Source of the DNA: Pseudomonas sp. PD9R
Lineage (GTDB): Bacteria > Pseudomonadota > Gammaproteobacteria > Pseudomonadales > Pseudomonadaceae
Length of the DNA stretch: 64,000 bases
Direction of reading: 5' to 3'
Assembly (NCBI RefSeq): GCF_019200975.1
Contig: NZ_JAHTMR010000003.1
Location: 403,639-467,638 of the forward strand
Part shown: piece by piece, positions 8,829-17,105 of the stretch
Layout of the letters: every line of letters starts with the position of its first letter
Position numbering within the stretch: position 1 is the stretch's first letter
Position numbers and translations under genes: made by a program
Notes under the pieces: generated by a model
What the model saw: the letters and a program-made list of their open reading frames with translations, nothing else
Told to the model about the DNA's origin: nothing
The model's database searches: none

Positions 8829-8849
8829 GCAGTTGTACGATCGTACGGT
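8829..8849. promoter_or_regulatory. Operator-like element, proximal copy overlapping a promoter
   Basis: Contains the perfect 12-base palindrome GTACGATCGTAC within TGCAGTTGTACGATCGTACGG. A TTGACA at 8822-8827 would place this element between -35 and -10, the classic repressor position, 15 bases before the ATG at 8864. The probable ligand is the TetR/BetI-like protein encoded at 18688; inference only. Confidence 0.55.
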
Positions 8850-8863
8850 TTTGAGGGTGAAGC

Positions 8864-10444
8864 ATGAAAGATAAAGCTCCCGAAGAAATGTCGTTTGGTT
8901 TGTCGCGTCGCGAGGTCGTCAAGGGTACTGCGGGCCTGCTTTTCGCTGGCATGGTGTTGAGTGGCTTGCCTGGGTCGGTGTTTGCTCAACCGAAGAAAGG
9001 CGGGCGTCTGGTCTTCGGACTGGCTGGCGCATCCACCACCGATAGCCTTGATCCGGGCCTGGCAGAAGACGACTTCATGATGCTGCTGTCGCAATCCTTG
9101 CGAGGCAATCTGGTTGAAGTGGATGCGTCCGGCAATCCTGTACCGGAGCTTGCAGAGTCCTGGGAGGCCTCTCCGGATGCGAAGGTCTGGACTTTCAAGT
9201 TGCGCAGCGGTGTGCAGTTTCACAACGGCAAGCCATTCACCGCCGACGATGTGGTGGCCACGCTCGATTACCACCGTATGGACGGCTCCAAGTCCCTTTC
9301 CAAATCGATTGTTTCGCAAATCGATGAAGTCGTGGCCGTCGACGCTACAACAGTCAAAGTCGTCCTCAAAGGCGGAAATGCCGACTTCCCGACACTGATG
9401 AGCGACTACCACCTGAGCATTCTGCCCCGTGGCGCGGACGGAAAAGTCGATTGGCGATCCGGTAATGGCACTGGCGGCTACGTACTCAAGGAGTACAACC
9501 CGGGTGTGCGTGCGCTGGTGGTACGCAACCCGTCTTATTGGAAGCCGGACCGGGCGCATGTGGAAGAGGCTGAACTCATTGCGATCTCCGATCCGGTTGC
9601 TCGTCAGAATGCGTTGCTGACAGGCAAGGTCAACGTGATCAATCGGGTCGAGATCAAAACCCTGTCGCTGCTCCAGCGCAGCAACAAAGTCCGTATTGAA
9701 GAAGTCGCCGGTTTGAACCACGCGACCATGCCCATGATTGCCACCGTCAGCCCCTTCCAGGACAACAACGTCCGGCTTGCGCTCAAGCACGCCGTGGATC
9801 GCGATCAGTGGGTCAAGACCTTGCTTCGTGGCCATGGATCGGTGGGTAACGACCATCCCATCGGCAAGCAACAGAAGTACTTCAATACTGAATTGCCACA
9901 GCGTCAGTACGATCCCGACAAGGCACGCTTCTATTTGAAGCAGGCAGGTCTCGATAGCGTGGATATCAACATCAGCGCCGCGGATGCGGCATTCGCCGGC
10001 GCCGTCGACGCAGCCGTACTGTTTGAAGAAAGTGCGCGCAAATCGGGTATCAACCTCAAGGTCGTCCGAGAATCCAACGATGGTTACTGGATCAATGTTT
10101 GGTCCAAAAAGCCAATGTGCATGTGCTACTGGACTGGCCGCCCGACCCCTGACTGGGTGTTCAGCCAGATCTATGCAACGGGTGCCTCGTGGGGCGACAC
10201 GCAGTGGAACAACGAGCGCTTCGACAAGTTGATGCTCATGGCCCGCTCTGAGCTCGATGAGACACGGCGCACGCAAATTTACTGGGAGATGCAGCAGCAA
10301 CTGCGCGACGAAGGTTCGACCATCGTGCCGATGTTCATGAACTACATCATGGGTATGAGCACCAACGTCGTGACCTCAAGCCCGGTAGCCGGAAACATGG
10401 CGCTGGACGGTATGCGCGCCATCGAACGCTGGTCACTTTCCTAA
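8864..10444 (+). CDS. ABC transporter periplasmic substrate-binding protein, DppA/OppA type
   Basis: 526-aa family 5 solute-binding protein, normal length. A Tat-like signal is visible: SRREVVKG at residues 14-21, a hydrophobic stretch and probable cleavage after VFA (41). The mature part has the family motifs LAESWEASPDAKVWTFKLR and VQFHNGKPFTADDVV. It captures the substrate in the periplasm for the permeases at 13643 and 14605 and the fused ATPase at 15469; the enzyme genes lie between these transporter genes, so the ligand is probably the compound they degrade. The family binds peptides, nickel, opines and many organic amines or acids, so the ligand is unknown. Confidence 0.92.
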   Translation: MKDKAPEEMSFGLSRREVVKGTAGLLFAGMVLSGLPGSVFAQPKKGGRLVFGLAGASTTDSLDPGLAEDDFMMLLSQSLRGNLVEVDASGNPVPELAESWEASPDAKVWTFKLRSGVQFHNGKPFTADDVVATLDYHRMDGSKSLSKSIVSQIDEVVAVDATTVKVVLKGGNADFPTLMSDYHLSILPRGADGKVDWRSGNGTGGYVLKEYNPGVRALVVRNPSYWKPDRAHVEEAELIAISDPVARQNALLTGKVNVINRVEIKTLSLLQRSNKVRIEEVAGLNHATMPMIATVSPFQDNNVRLALKHAVDRDQWVKTLLRGHGSVGNDHPIGKQQKYFNTELPQRQYDPDKARFYLKQAGLDSVDINISAADAAFAGAVDAAVLFEESARKSGINLKVVRESNDGYWINVWSKKPMCMCYWTGRPTPDWVFSQIYATGASWGDTQWNNERFDKLMLMARSELDETRRTQIYWEMQQQLRDEGSTIVPMFMNYIMGMSTNVVTSSPVAGNMALDGMRAIERWSLS

Positions 10445-10467
10445 GCATTGAAATGGCAGGGTTCAAC

Positions 10468-11463
10468 ATGAACAACCTTGAATGGCGGGACGTCAGCAGC
10501 GAGGAAACTCGAAGCCTGCGGGATGTGTTTGGAAGCTTTATGACTGGCGTGACAGTGGTCACCGCATGGGACAGCGAGGGATCACCTCGCGGGTTTACCG
10601 CCAATTCATTTACTTCCGTTTCCCTGGACCCTGCGCTGGTTTTGGTCTGCATTGCCAAGAATTCGAACAGCCTGGACGTGTACTGCGACGCAGAGCATTT
10701 CGCGATCAATGTCCTTGGCGAGTGGCAGCGGGATCTGTCGAATACCTTCGCCGGCCGCGTAGCAAACAAGTTCGAAGGCGCTCAACTGCTGGAAGAAACA
10801 GCTGCACCCTGTCTGGCTAACAGTCTCAGCGTGATGTGCTGTAAACGTCAGCAGTGTGTAGATGCGGGCGACCATCTGATCATCATCGGCGAGGTGACCA
10901 AATACGCCAGCACGGCGGGTAGTCCACTGGGGTATTTCCGCGGCAGCTACATAGATTTTGCCGTCGGTAATCAGGCCATACAAACCGATCTAAAATCTGC
11001 GGTAAAAGTGGGGTGTCTCATTTCCCACGACGATGGATTGATTCTGGTCAAAGAGCCCAATGATGAACACTGGTCGGTCCCCGCGCTGTTTTGGCGTAAT
11101 GGTGTAGGGCAGCGCGACATCATCGCCCAAGTATTCAAAGAGGCTGGCATACAAGGTGATGTTTCCTTTGTGTACTCCATTTTTGAAGAAGGGAGCGACG
11201 GCTACACCAAGTTGTTCTATCGCGGCGACTCGGTCAGCGACAATTTGCCGTCAGGCCAGGACACGGGATGGGAAGTAAAAGTCTTTCATGAGAAAGACGC
11301 GCCCTGGGACCTTGTTTCGGGTGAATACACAATAAGTATGGTCAGCCGCTTTTTCAAAGAACGCGAAGCGGACGCCTTCGGAATTTATTGTGATACCGCC
11401 GATGGCGGACGAATCGCCGGCATAGCAGGCAAGCCGGTCAATTGGATGGAGTGGGGCAACTAA
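10468..11463 (+). CDS. Flavin reductase with C-terminal extension (Nudix-like?)
   Basis: Start chosen at ATG 10468, with AGGG before it; ATG 10453 adds five residues and lacks an SD. The first 160 or so residues form a FMN/FAD reductase domain of the HpaC/RutF type (FGSFMTGVTVVTAW, FTANSFTSVSLDP, FAINVLG, GEVTKY). It should use NAD(P)H to supply reduced flavin to the LLM oxygenase encoded next. Typical reductases end there, but this protein has about 165 further residues. That part starts GCLISHDDGLILVKEP...WSVPALF and has a short EAGI, reminiscent of a Nudix fold without the GX5EX7REUXEEXGU catalytic box. It may regulate or sense a nucleotide or flavin; unknown. Confidence 0.85.
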   Translation: MNNLEWRDVSSEETRSLRDVFGSFMTGVTVVTAWDSEGSPRGFTANSFTSVSLDPALVLVCIAKNSNSLDVYCDAEHFAINVLGEWQRDLSNTFAGRVANKFEGAQLLEETAAPCLANSLSVMCCKRQQCVDAGDHLIIIGEVTKYASTAGSPLGYFRGSYIDFAVGNQAIQTDLKSAVKVGCLISHDDGLILVKEPNDEHWSVPALFWRNGVGQRDIIAQVFKEAGIQGDVSFVYSIFEEGSDGYTKLFYRGDSVSDNLPSGQDTGWEVKVFHEKDAPWDLVSGEYTISMVSRFFKEREADAFGIYCDTADGGRIAGIAGKPVNWMEWGN

Positions 11464-11500
11464 CCCGCCATATTTAATCCCCATAAAGTGGAACTTTAAT

Positions 11501-12544
11501 ATGGAATTCAATCATTTCCTGAGCTCTTACCTGCCCGATCACCTGGGTTCAGGCAAGAAGTTATATCAATGCATGGTCGAACAAGCCGTTCAGGCCGAGC
11601 GCTCTGGATATACCGGTGTGTCCATTCCGGAACACCATTTGATCAATATATTGCTGGTGCCGTCACCGTTGCAGATGGCCGTAAAAATTGCATCGGTCAC
11701 CCAACATGTCGAGTTGGTGACTTCGATTGTGGTGTTGCCGATCCGCGATATGCGCGTGTTTGCCGGTGAAGTGGTTCAAGCCGATGCCATGACCGATCAC
11801 CGTCTGGTATTGGGCGTAGGGCGCGGCGCGTTCAAGTATGAAATCGAACGCTTGGGCGTGCCCATGGAGTCCACCCGGGAACGATTTGATGAATCCCTCT
11901 TGGTACTCAAAGCCCTTCTCACTGAAAAAGACGTGTCGTGGGATGGCAAGTATTACAAGTTTGACCCGATGACCATCATGCCCCGGCCAGAACGCGATAT
12001 TCCGTTAATGGTGGCGACGATGGTGCCAGAGGGGATCTTCGCCTGTGCCAAGCAAGGCTATTCGGTGCAAACCACACCGTTGAGCGGTGATCACCAAATG
12101 CTGCTGGATCAAGTCAGTGCGTTCCGTCGTGGAAAGGCCGAAGCGGGTCCGGGTGCTCCGAAAAGCCGTCTTTCCTTGCAACGGGCCGTCTATCTGGCTC
12201 GGGATGAGGCCGATGCCAAGGAAAAAATCGCGCTGGCCTATGACTACTACAGGCGCTTTGACAACGTTTATTCCGGGCCAGGCATTGTCAGCGCAGGTGG
12301 AATTGAGCCGTTGCCTCGCCAGCAATCAATCGAAGACCTCGCAAAAAACCTTTTGATCTGCACCAGGGAACAAATGCTCGATCAGTTGGGCAAGTACGCC
12401 GAGGCAGGCATTGATGAAGTCATCATGACCTCCAACTTCGGCCAGTCCCAGGAAGACTCCCTCGAGATGGTGAGTCGTTTTGGTGAAGAGATCATTCCTT
12501 ACTTTTCCAACGTCAATAAAGTCATTAACAAGAGGGTCGGATAA
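11501..12544 (+). CDS. LLM-class flavin-dependent monooxygenase
   Basis: 347-aa bacterial-luciferase-like TIM-barrel oxygenase using reduced flavin and O2. Seen are the N-terminal strand MEFNHFLSSYLPDH, the active-site-type SIPEHH (41-46), VVLPIRDMRVFAGEV, and GVGRGAFKYEIERLGV with RFDESL. It pairs with the flavin reductase 37 bases upstream, the usual two-component arrangement. Reactions in this class include Baeyer-Villiger oxidation, N-dealkylation of amines or aminopolycarboxylates, desulfonation and ring opening of N-heterocycles. The following tautomerase, hydrolase and aldehyde dehydrogenase fit an oxygenation-cleavage route ending in a carboxylate. The stop overlaps the next ATG by one base. 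Confidence 0.9.
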   Translation: MEFNHFLSSYLPDHLGSGKKLYQCMVEQAVQAERSGYTGVSIPEHHLINILLVPSPLQMAVKIASVTQHVELVTSIVVLPIRDMRVFAGEVVQADAMTDHRLVLGVGRGAFKYEIERLGVPMESTRERFDESLLVLKALLTEKDVSWDGKYYKFDPMTIMPRPERDIPLMVATMVPEGIFACAKQGYSVQTTPLSGDHQMLLDQVSAFRRGKAEAGPGAPKSRLSLQRAVYLARDEADAKEKIALAYDYYRRFDNVYSGPGIVSAGGIEPLPRQQSIEDLAKNLLICTREQMLDQLGKYAEAGIDEVIMTSNFGQSQEDSLEMVSRFGEEIIPYFSNVNKVINKRVG

Positions 12545-12756
12545 TGCCTGTCATTTCAGTTGAGTTGTTTCCCGGAAGAACGCCGGATAAAAAGCGCGAA
12601 TTGATCAAAGCGCTCACAGACACTTACGTGAACGTATGTGGCGGTACTGCGCAGGCAGTCACCATTCTGCTCAAGGAAGTTGATCCGATCGACTGGGGCT
12701 CTGCGGGCAGACCCTACGCCGATGTGATTGCCGAGAATGCGAAGAAGCCGGCGTAG
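12544..12756 (+). CDS. 4-oxalocrotonate tautomerase family enzyme
   Basis: 70-aa single-domain tautomerase. Pro directly after Met (MPVISVELFPGRTPDKK) is the catalytic general base once Met is removed. The family's second strand (AQAVTILLKEVDPIDWGSAG) is intact. It probably converts an enol or dienol product of the oxygenase step to its keto form. One-base overlap with the oxygenase gene implies translational coupling. At this size the substrate cannot be inferred further. Confidence 0.88.
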   Translation: MPVISVELFPGRTPDKKRELIKALTDTYVNVCGGTAQAVTILLKEVDPIDWGSAGRPYADVIAENAKKPA

Positions 12757-12768
12757 GGGAGAGCGATC

Positions 12769-13548
12769 ATGACCAAAGCCATTGAGTGTGCGGTAGCGGT
12801 AGAAGGACAAGGTCCTGCGCTGGTGATGATTCACGGTATTGGCGCGCGCAAGACCGGCTGGGACAAGATTACGGCGGCATTGAAGGATCGCTATACCTGC
12901 ATTCGTTATGACCTGCGCGGTCACGGCGAATCACCGGTGCCGAGCGAACCTTTCGGGCTGGATGAACTGGTAGCGGATCTGGAGGCGCTTCGCGAGCGCC
13001 TGGGTGTCGAGAAGATGCACGTGATCGGGCATTCGCTCGGCGGCATGATCGGGCCGGCATATGCGCACAAGTACCCTGACCGGGTGCTGAGCATCGGGCT
13101 GTTGTCCACCGCCGCGTTCAGGTCGGCACAGGACTCGGAAAACGTACTCAAAGTGGTTCAGGCGATGGAGAACAAAGGCATCCCTCAGGTGCTGGAGACT
13201 TTGACGCAGCGCTGGTTTACCGAAACGTTCTGCGCCGAGCACCCTGAGGTGATCGAGTGGCGCAAGCAACAGGTGATCGACACCGATGGCGAGGTGTTCC
13301 TCAACGTTTTCCGTATTTACGCAGAGACGGAAATGTCGCCCTGGCTGCATGAAATCAAGCACCCGTGCCTGGTGTTGACCGGGGAATTCGATGGCGGCTG
13401 CAACCCGGGTTTGAACCAGAAAATCGCCGATGCATTGCCCGATTCCGATCTGGTCATCATGCCGGGTCTGAAGCACGCGATTCTGATCGAGGCCAGTGAC
13501 CTGGTTTCACCGCATCTAAAAACGTTCCTCGAAAAAACCGGTTCCTGA
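12769..13548 (+). CDS. Alpha/beta-fold hydrolase
   Basis: 259-aa hydrolase with a full catalytic triad: Ser89 in GHSLGG, Asp208 in GEFDGG and His236 in LKHAI. The oxyanion segment MIHGIGARKTGWD is near residue 20. It resembles 3-oxoadipate enol-lactonases and C-C hydrolases in length and order. In this operon it would open a lactone, ester or amide made by the flavin oxygenase, or hydrolyse a ring-opened diketone. It starts 12 bases after the tautomerase; a strong hairpin (13560-13598) separates it from the permease genes. Confidence 0.9.
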   Translation: MTKAIECAVAVEGQGPALVMIHGIGARKTGWDKITAALKDRYTCIRYDLRGHGESPVPSEPFGLDELVADLEALRERLGVEKMHVIGHSLGGMIGPAYAHKYPDRVLSIGLLSTAAFRSAQDSENVLKVVQAMENKGIPQVLETLTQRWFTETFCAEHPEVIEWRKQQVIDTDGEVFLNVFRIYAETEMSPWLHEIKHPCLVLTGEFDGGCNPGLNQKIADALPDSDLVIMPGLKHAILIEASDLVSPHLKTFLEKTGS

Positions 13549-13559
13549 CCCTGCCGAAA

Positions 13560-13598
13560 CCGCTTGGCTGGCGTGCGATTCGCAGCTGAGCCAAGCGG
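13560..13598. other. Intercistronic hairpin, perfect 10-bp stem
   Basis: CCGCTTGGCT pairs with AGCCAAGCGG across a 19-base loop, without a T-run. It lies between the enzyme genes and the permease genes and may stabilise mRNA ends or attenuate. A smaller hairpin, TTATCT-ATTC-AGATAA, follows at 13614-13629. Confidence 0.6.
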
Positions 13599-13642
13599 CC
13601 TACAACAAGATCGTTATCTATTCAGATAAGCAGGTAAACGTT

Positions 13643-14599
13643 ATGGGTATGTTGTATCAGGTGATCTTGCGGCGAGTGTTCATCGGAGTCGTCACCTTGT
13701 TTTGCGTGTCCGCGATTATCTTTGCGGCCGTACAGATGCTGCCGGGGGATATGGCGCAGCAGATTCTGGGGCAGTCGGCGACACCCGAAACCTTATCTGC
13801 ACTTCGGCATGAATTGGGCCTGGATCAGTCGCCTCTGACGCGCTATCTGCATTGGTTGTACGGCAGCTTGCACGGTGACTTCGGCACCTCGTTGTCCAAT
13901 GGCCGGCCAGTGGCTGAAATGATTGGCCAGCGAATGGTCAACACGCTGTTCCTGGCGTCCTACACCGCATTGATTGCCGTCCCGCTGGCCGTCACGTTGG
14001 GGCTTTTTGCGGCGCTGTATAAGGATTCGCTCTACGATCGCTTCGTCAATGTGATTTCTCTCGCGGCTGTCTCGCTGCCGGAATTCTTCATCGGCTACAT
14101 CCTGATCCTGCTGTTTTCCGTGACTTACTCGGTATTTCCTTCCATTGCCGACGTCCCGGCATCAGCCAGTTTCGTCGATCGACTGTACTCCGCCTTTCTA
14201 CCGGTACTGACCCTGACGATGGTGATCACCGCTCACATGATGCGTATGACGCGGGTTGCTGTGCTTGATCTGCTGATGTTGCCGTATATCGAAATGGCCA
14301 AGTTGAAGGGGTTGTCCCGATTCAAAATTGTTATCCGGCATGCCTTGCCCAATGCCTGGGCACCCATTGTCAACGTTGTAGCGGTCAACCTGGCTTATCT
14401 CATCACGGGTGTCGTGGTGGTTGAAGTGGTGTTCGTCTATCCCGGATTGGGGCAACTGATGGTGGACTCGGTCGTCAAGCGCGACTTCATGGTGGTTCAA
14501 GCGTGCTGCTGCATCTTCGCGGTGGTGTACATCAGCATCAACTTGCTGGCTGACATTATCTCGATTGCCACCAATCCACGTTTACTGCATCGCAAGTAA
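13643..14599 (+). CDS. ABC transporter permease, DppB type
   Basis: 318-aa inner-membrane permease with about six membrane helices. N-terminal LYQVILRRVFIGVVTLFCVSA, the DppB-type region ILGQSATPETL, and the EAA loop (KLKGLSRFKIVIRHALPNA) followed by GVVVVEVVFVYPGLGQ are typical of peptide/nickel-family permease 1. It pairs with the DppC-type permease that starts 6 bases downstream to form the channel for the substrate delivered by the binding protein at 8864. Cotranscribed with the enzyme genes. Confidence 0.93.
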   Translation: MGMLYQVILRRVFIGVVTLFCVSAIIFAAVQMLPGDMAQQILGQSATPETLSALRHELGLDQSPLTRYLHWLYGSLHGDFGTSLSNGRPVAEMIGQRMVNTLFLASYTALIAVPLAVTLGLFAALYKDSLYDRFVNVISLAAVSLPEFFIGYILILLFSVTYSVFPSIADVPASASFVDRLYSAFLPVLTLTMVITAHMMRMTRVAVLDLLMLPYIEMAKLKGLSRFKIVIRHALPNAWAPIVNVVAVNLAYLITGVVVVEVVFVYPGLGQLMVDSVVKRDFMVVQACCCIFAVVYISINLLADIISIATNPRLLHRK

Positions 14600-14604
14600 A
14601 GGGT

Positions 14605-15423
14605 ATGTGCATGAACATTCTGACTGTATTCAAGCAAATGTCCTGGACGGCCCGGCTCGGGATAATTCTTATTGCGCTGTACGCCTTCATGGCGGTATTC
14701 GGTCCCTATATAACGCCCTACAGCGAGACACAGATCGTCGGTGGTGAATACGACCCGTGGAGCGCGCAGACTTGGCTGGGCACCGACAACCTGGGGCGTG
14801 ACATGTTTTCCCGATTGATCTTCGGTGCCCGCAACACCATCGGCATTGCGTTGCTGTCCACGTTTTTGGCGTTCGTGATCGGTGGCGTGCTGGGGCTGGT
14901 GGCGGCCACCGTCGGCGGCTGGTTCGAAGCCGTAATTTCACGCATCGTCGACATGCTCATGTCTGTGCCGCAGCTGATCGGGGCCTTGCTACTGCTGACG
15001 ATCTTCGGCACCAGTCTGCTCAATCTTGTGTTTGTCATCGCGCTGGTCGATGCCACACGGATCTACCGCTTGGCGAAGTCGGTGGCGATGAATGTGGTGG
15101 TCACCGACTACATGGAAGCGGCGAGAGTGCGCGGCGAAGGCCTGGTCTGGCTGGTCATGGTCGAGCTTCTACCCAACGTCAAGGCACCGCTCATTGCCGA
15201 GTTCGGGCTACGGTTCTGTTTTGTGTTCCTGACGATATCATCGCTGTCCTTCCTCGGATTGGGGCTGCAACCACCCATGGCCGACTGGGGAAGCATGGTG
15301 CGCGAAAACGCATCATTGATCTCATTCGGTGACCTCACCCCTTTGATTCCTGCCGCTGCGATCGGCTTCCTGGCGATTGCCGTCAACTTTGTCGTTGACT
15401 GGTTCCTGGCCCAACGACGCTGA
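14605..15423 (+). CDS. ABC transporter permease, DppC type
   Basis: 272-aa second permease. N-terminal region FGPYITPYSE and the DppC hallmark WLGTDNLGRDMFSRLIFGAR are clear, as is the EAA-like loop EAARVRGEGLVWLVMVELLPN and the terminal SFLGLGLQPPMADWG. Start may be ATG 14605 or 14611, two codons apart. It works with the DppB-type partner and the fused ATPase encoded 45 bases downstream. Confidence 0.93.
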   Translation: MCMNILTVFKQMSWTARLGIILIALYAFMAVFGPYITPYSETQIVGGEYDPWSAQTWLGTDNLGRDMFSRLIFGARNTIGIALLSTFLAFVIGGVLGLVAATVGGWFEAVISRIVDMLMSVPQLIGALLLLTIFGTSLLNLVFVIALVDATRIYRLAKSVAMNVVVTDYMEAARVRGEGLVWLVMVELLPNVKAPLIAEFGLRFCFVFLTISSLSFLGLGLQPPMADWGSMVRENASLISFGDLTPLIPAAAIGFLAIAVNFVVDWFLAQRR

Positions 15424-15468
15424 CTCCAATAACCATCAAAAACATAAGAATGCGTGGGGAATACGAGC

Positions 15469-17094
15469 ATGGCTGAGCCACTCCTGAAAATCACCGGTCT
15501 TCGCATCGAAGCCCTGTCGGCAAATGGCTGGAGCGAGATCGTTCATGGCATTGATCTTGAGTTGCAGCCGGGCAAGATCCTCGGCCTGGTGGGCGAGTCC
15601 GGGGCCGGCAAATCATCGATCGGGCTTGCCGCGATGGCCTATACCCGTGAAGGTTGCCGGATCTCCGGTGGCGAAATCCTGTTCGATGGCATCGACATGC
15701 GCACGCTGTCGCCGGCGCAGCACCAGGAACTGTTGGGGGCCAGAATTGCTTATGTCGCCCAGTCCGCGGCGGCGAGTTTCAACCCCGCGCACAAGTTGAT
15801 CGATCAACATTGCGAGAGCGCCATCGAACACGGCGTGGCCAGCCGCCACAACGCCCAGCGCGAAGCGGTGGAGCTATATCGAAAAATCTCCCTGCCTGAG
15901 CCGGAAACCATCGGTTTGCGTTATCCGCATCAGGTTTCCGGTGGGCAGTTGCAGCGAATCATGACGGCGATGGCCATGTCCTGCCGACCTGATCTGATTA
16001 TCTTCGACGAGCCGACGACGGCCCTGGATGTCACCACTCAGATCGATGTGCTGATGACCATTCGCGAGTTGGTGCGCGAGTTCCAGGTGGCTGCCATCTA
16101 CATTTCCCACGACCTCGCGGTGGTGGCCCAGATGGCTGACCAGGTCGTGGTGCTCAAGGACGGCAGCGTCGTCGAATCCGGGGATAAACGCCAACTGATC
16201 GAAAACCCGATCGAGAGCTACACCCAATCGCTGTGGGCTGTACGTAACCTGGCGTGTACGCCCCAGCCACCGGTAAGCCGCAGCGTGAAGCCGGTCCTGT
16301 CAGTTAAAAACATCAAGGCCGGGTATGGAAAAAAGAATGTCATCGAAGGCATCTCGCTGGATTTGTACCGCGGACGTACGTTGGCAGTGGTAGGAGAGTC
16401 CGGGTCTGGCAAGTCCACCTTGGGCCGCTGTATCAGCGGGCTGTTGCCGATCAATAGCGGGGCAATCACCTACAACGACGTCGAGCTTGCCAGCTCCTAT
16501 AAAAAACGCAGCCGGGAGCAACTGAAGGCCGTTCAAATGATTTACCAGATGGCGGATACCGCGCTCAATCCTCGCCATTGCATCGGCGACATCATTGGCC
16601 GGCCCCTGAAGTTCTACAGCGACTTGAACGGACCGCAACTGCAAGCGAGAACCCACGAAATTCTTGATGCCGTGGGTCTTGAGCCGGGCAAGTTTTTTTC
16701 AAGGCGACCGGAAGAACTGTCTGGCGGACAAAAGCAACGGGTCGGCATTGCCAGGGCACTGGCGGCCGATCCTGCCGTGATCATTTGCGACGAGATCACC
16801 AGCGCCCTCGATCAACTGGTGGCCGAAGGGATTCTGCGTTTAATCGATGATCTGAAAAACACGTTCGGTTTGTCCTACCTGTTCATCACCCATGACCTGA
16901 CCGTCGTGCAGTCGATTGCCGACGACGTGCTGGTGTTGAAGGCCGGCCATATCGTCGATTACGGAGAGCGCAACAACGTGTTCGCCCCTCCCTGCGATCA
17001 ATACGTCACGCAACTCGTTAACAGCATGCCGCAAATGAATCCGGACTGGCTGGATGAGCTGGTTCGCTGTGGCTCGAAACAATCTCAGGCATAA
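15469..17094 (+). CDS. Fused dipeptide-type ABC ATPase (DppD-DppF in one chain)
   Basis: 541 aa from ATG 15469; an in-frame GTG at 15454 is less likely. Two complete ABC cassettes stand in tandem. First: Walker A GESGAGKSS near 42, signature SGGQLQR, Walker B LIIFDEPTT. Second: Walker A GESGSGKST near 309, signature LSGGQKQRV, Walker B VIICDEITSALD. Separate DppD and DppF chains are more common, but fused versions are frequent in organic-amine and opine importers. It energises the two permeases just upstream and ends 11 bases before the aldehyde dehydrogenase gene. Confidence 0.93.
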   Translation: MAEPLLKITGLRIEALSANGWSEIVHGIDLELQPGKILGLVGESGAGKSSIGLAAMAYTREGCRISGGEILFDGIDMRTLSPAQHQELLGARIAYVAQSAAASFNPAHKLIDQHCESAIEHGVASRHNAQREAVELYRKISLPEPETIGLRYPHQVSGGQLQRIMTAMAMSCRPDLIIFDEPTTALDVTTQIDVLMTIRELVREFQVAAIYISHDLAVVAQMADQVVVLKDGSVVESGDKRQLIENPIESYTQSLWAVRNLACTPQPPVSRSVKPVLSVKNIKAGYGKKNVIEGISLDLYRGRTLAVVGESGSGKSTLGRCISGLLPINSGAITYNDVELASSYKKRSREQLKAVQMIYQMADTALNPRHCIGDIIGRPLKFYSDLNGPQLQARTHEILDAVGLEPGKFFSRRPEELSGGQKQRVGIARALAADPAVIICDEITSALDQLVAEGILRLIDDLKNTFGLSYLFITHDLTVVQSIADDVLVLKAGHIVDYGERNNVFAPPCDQYVTQLVNSMPQMNPDWLDELVRCGSKQSQA

Positions 17095-17105
17095 AGGAGC
17101 GGAAC

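Larger units (their letters stand above)
8493..8863. other. Intergenic control region upstream of the ABC/flavin-oxygenase module
   Basis: 371 bases without a credible gene. It contains two nearly identical operator-like elements (8682-8702 and 8829-8849) and two promoter-like arrangements, annotated separately. No coding similarity seen on either strand. Confidence 0.6.
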
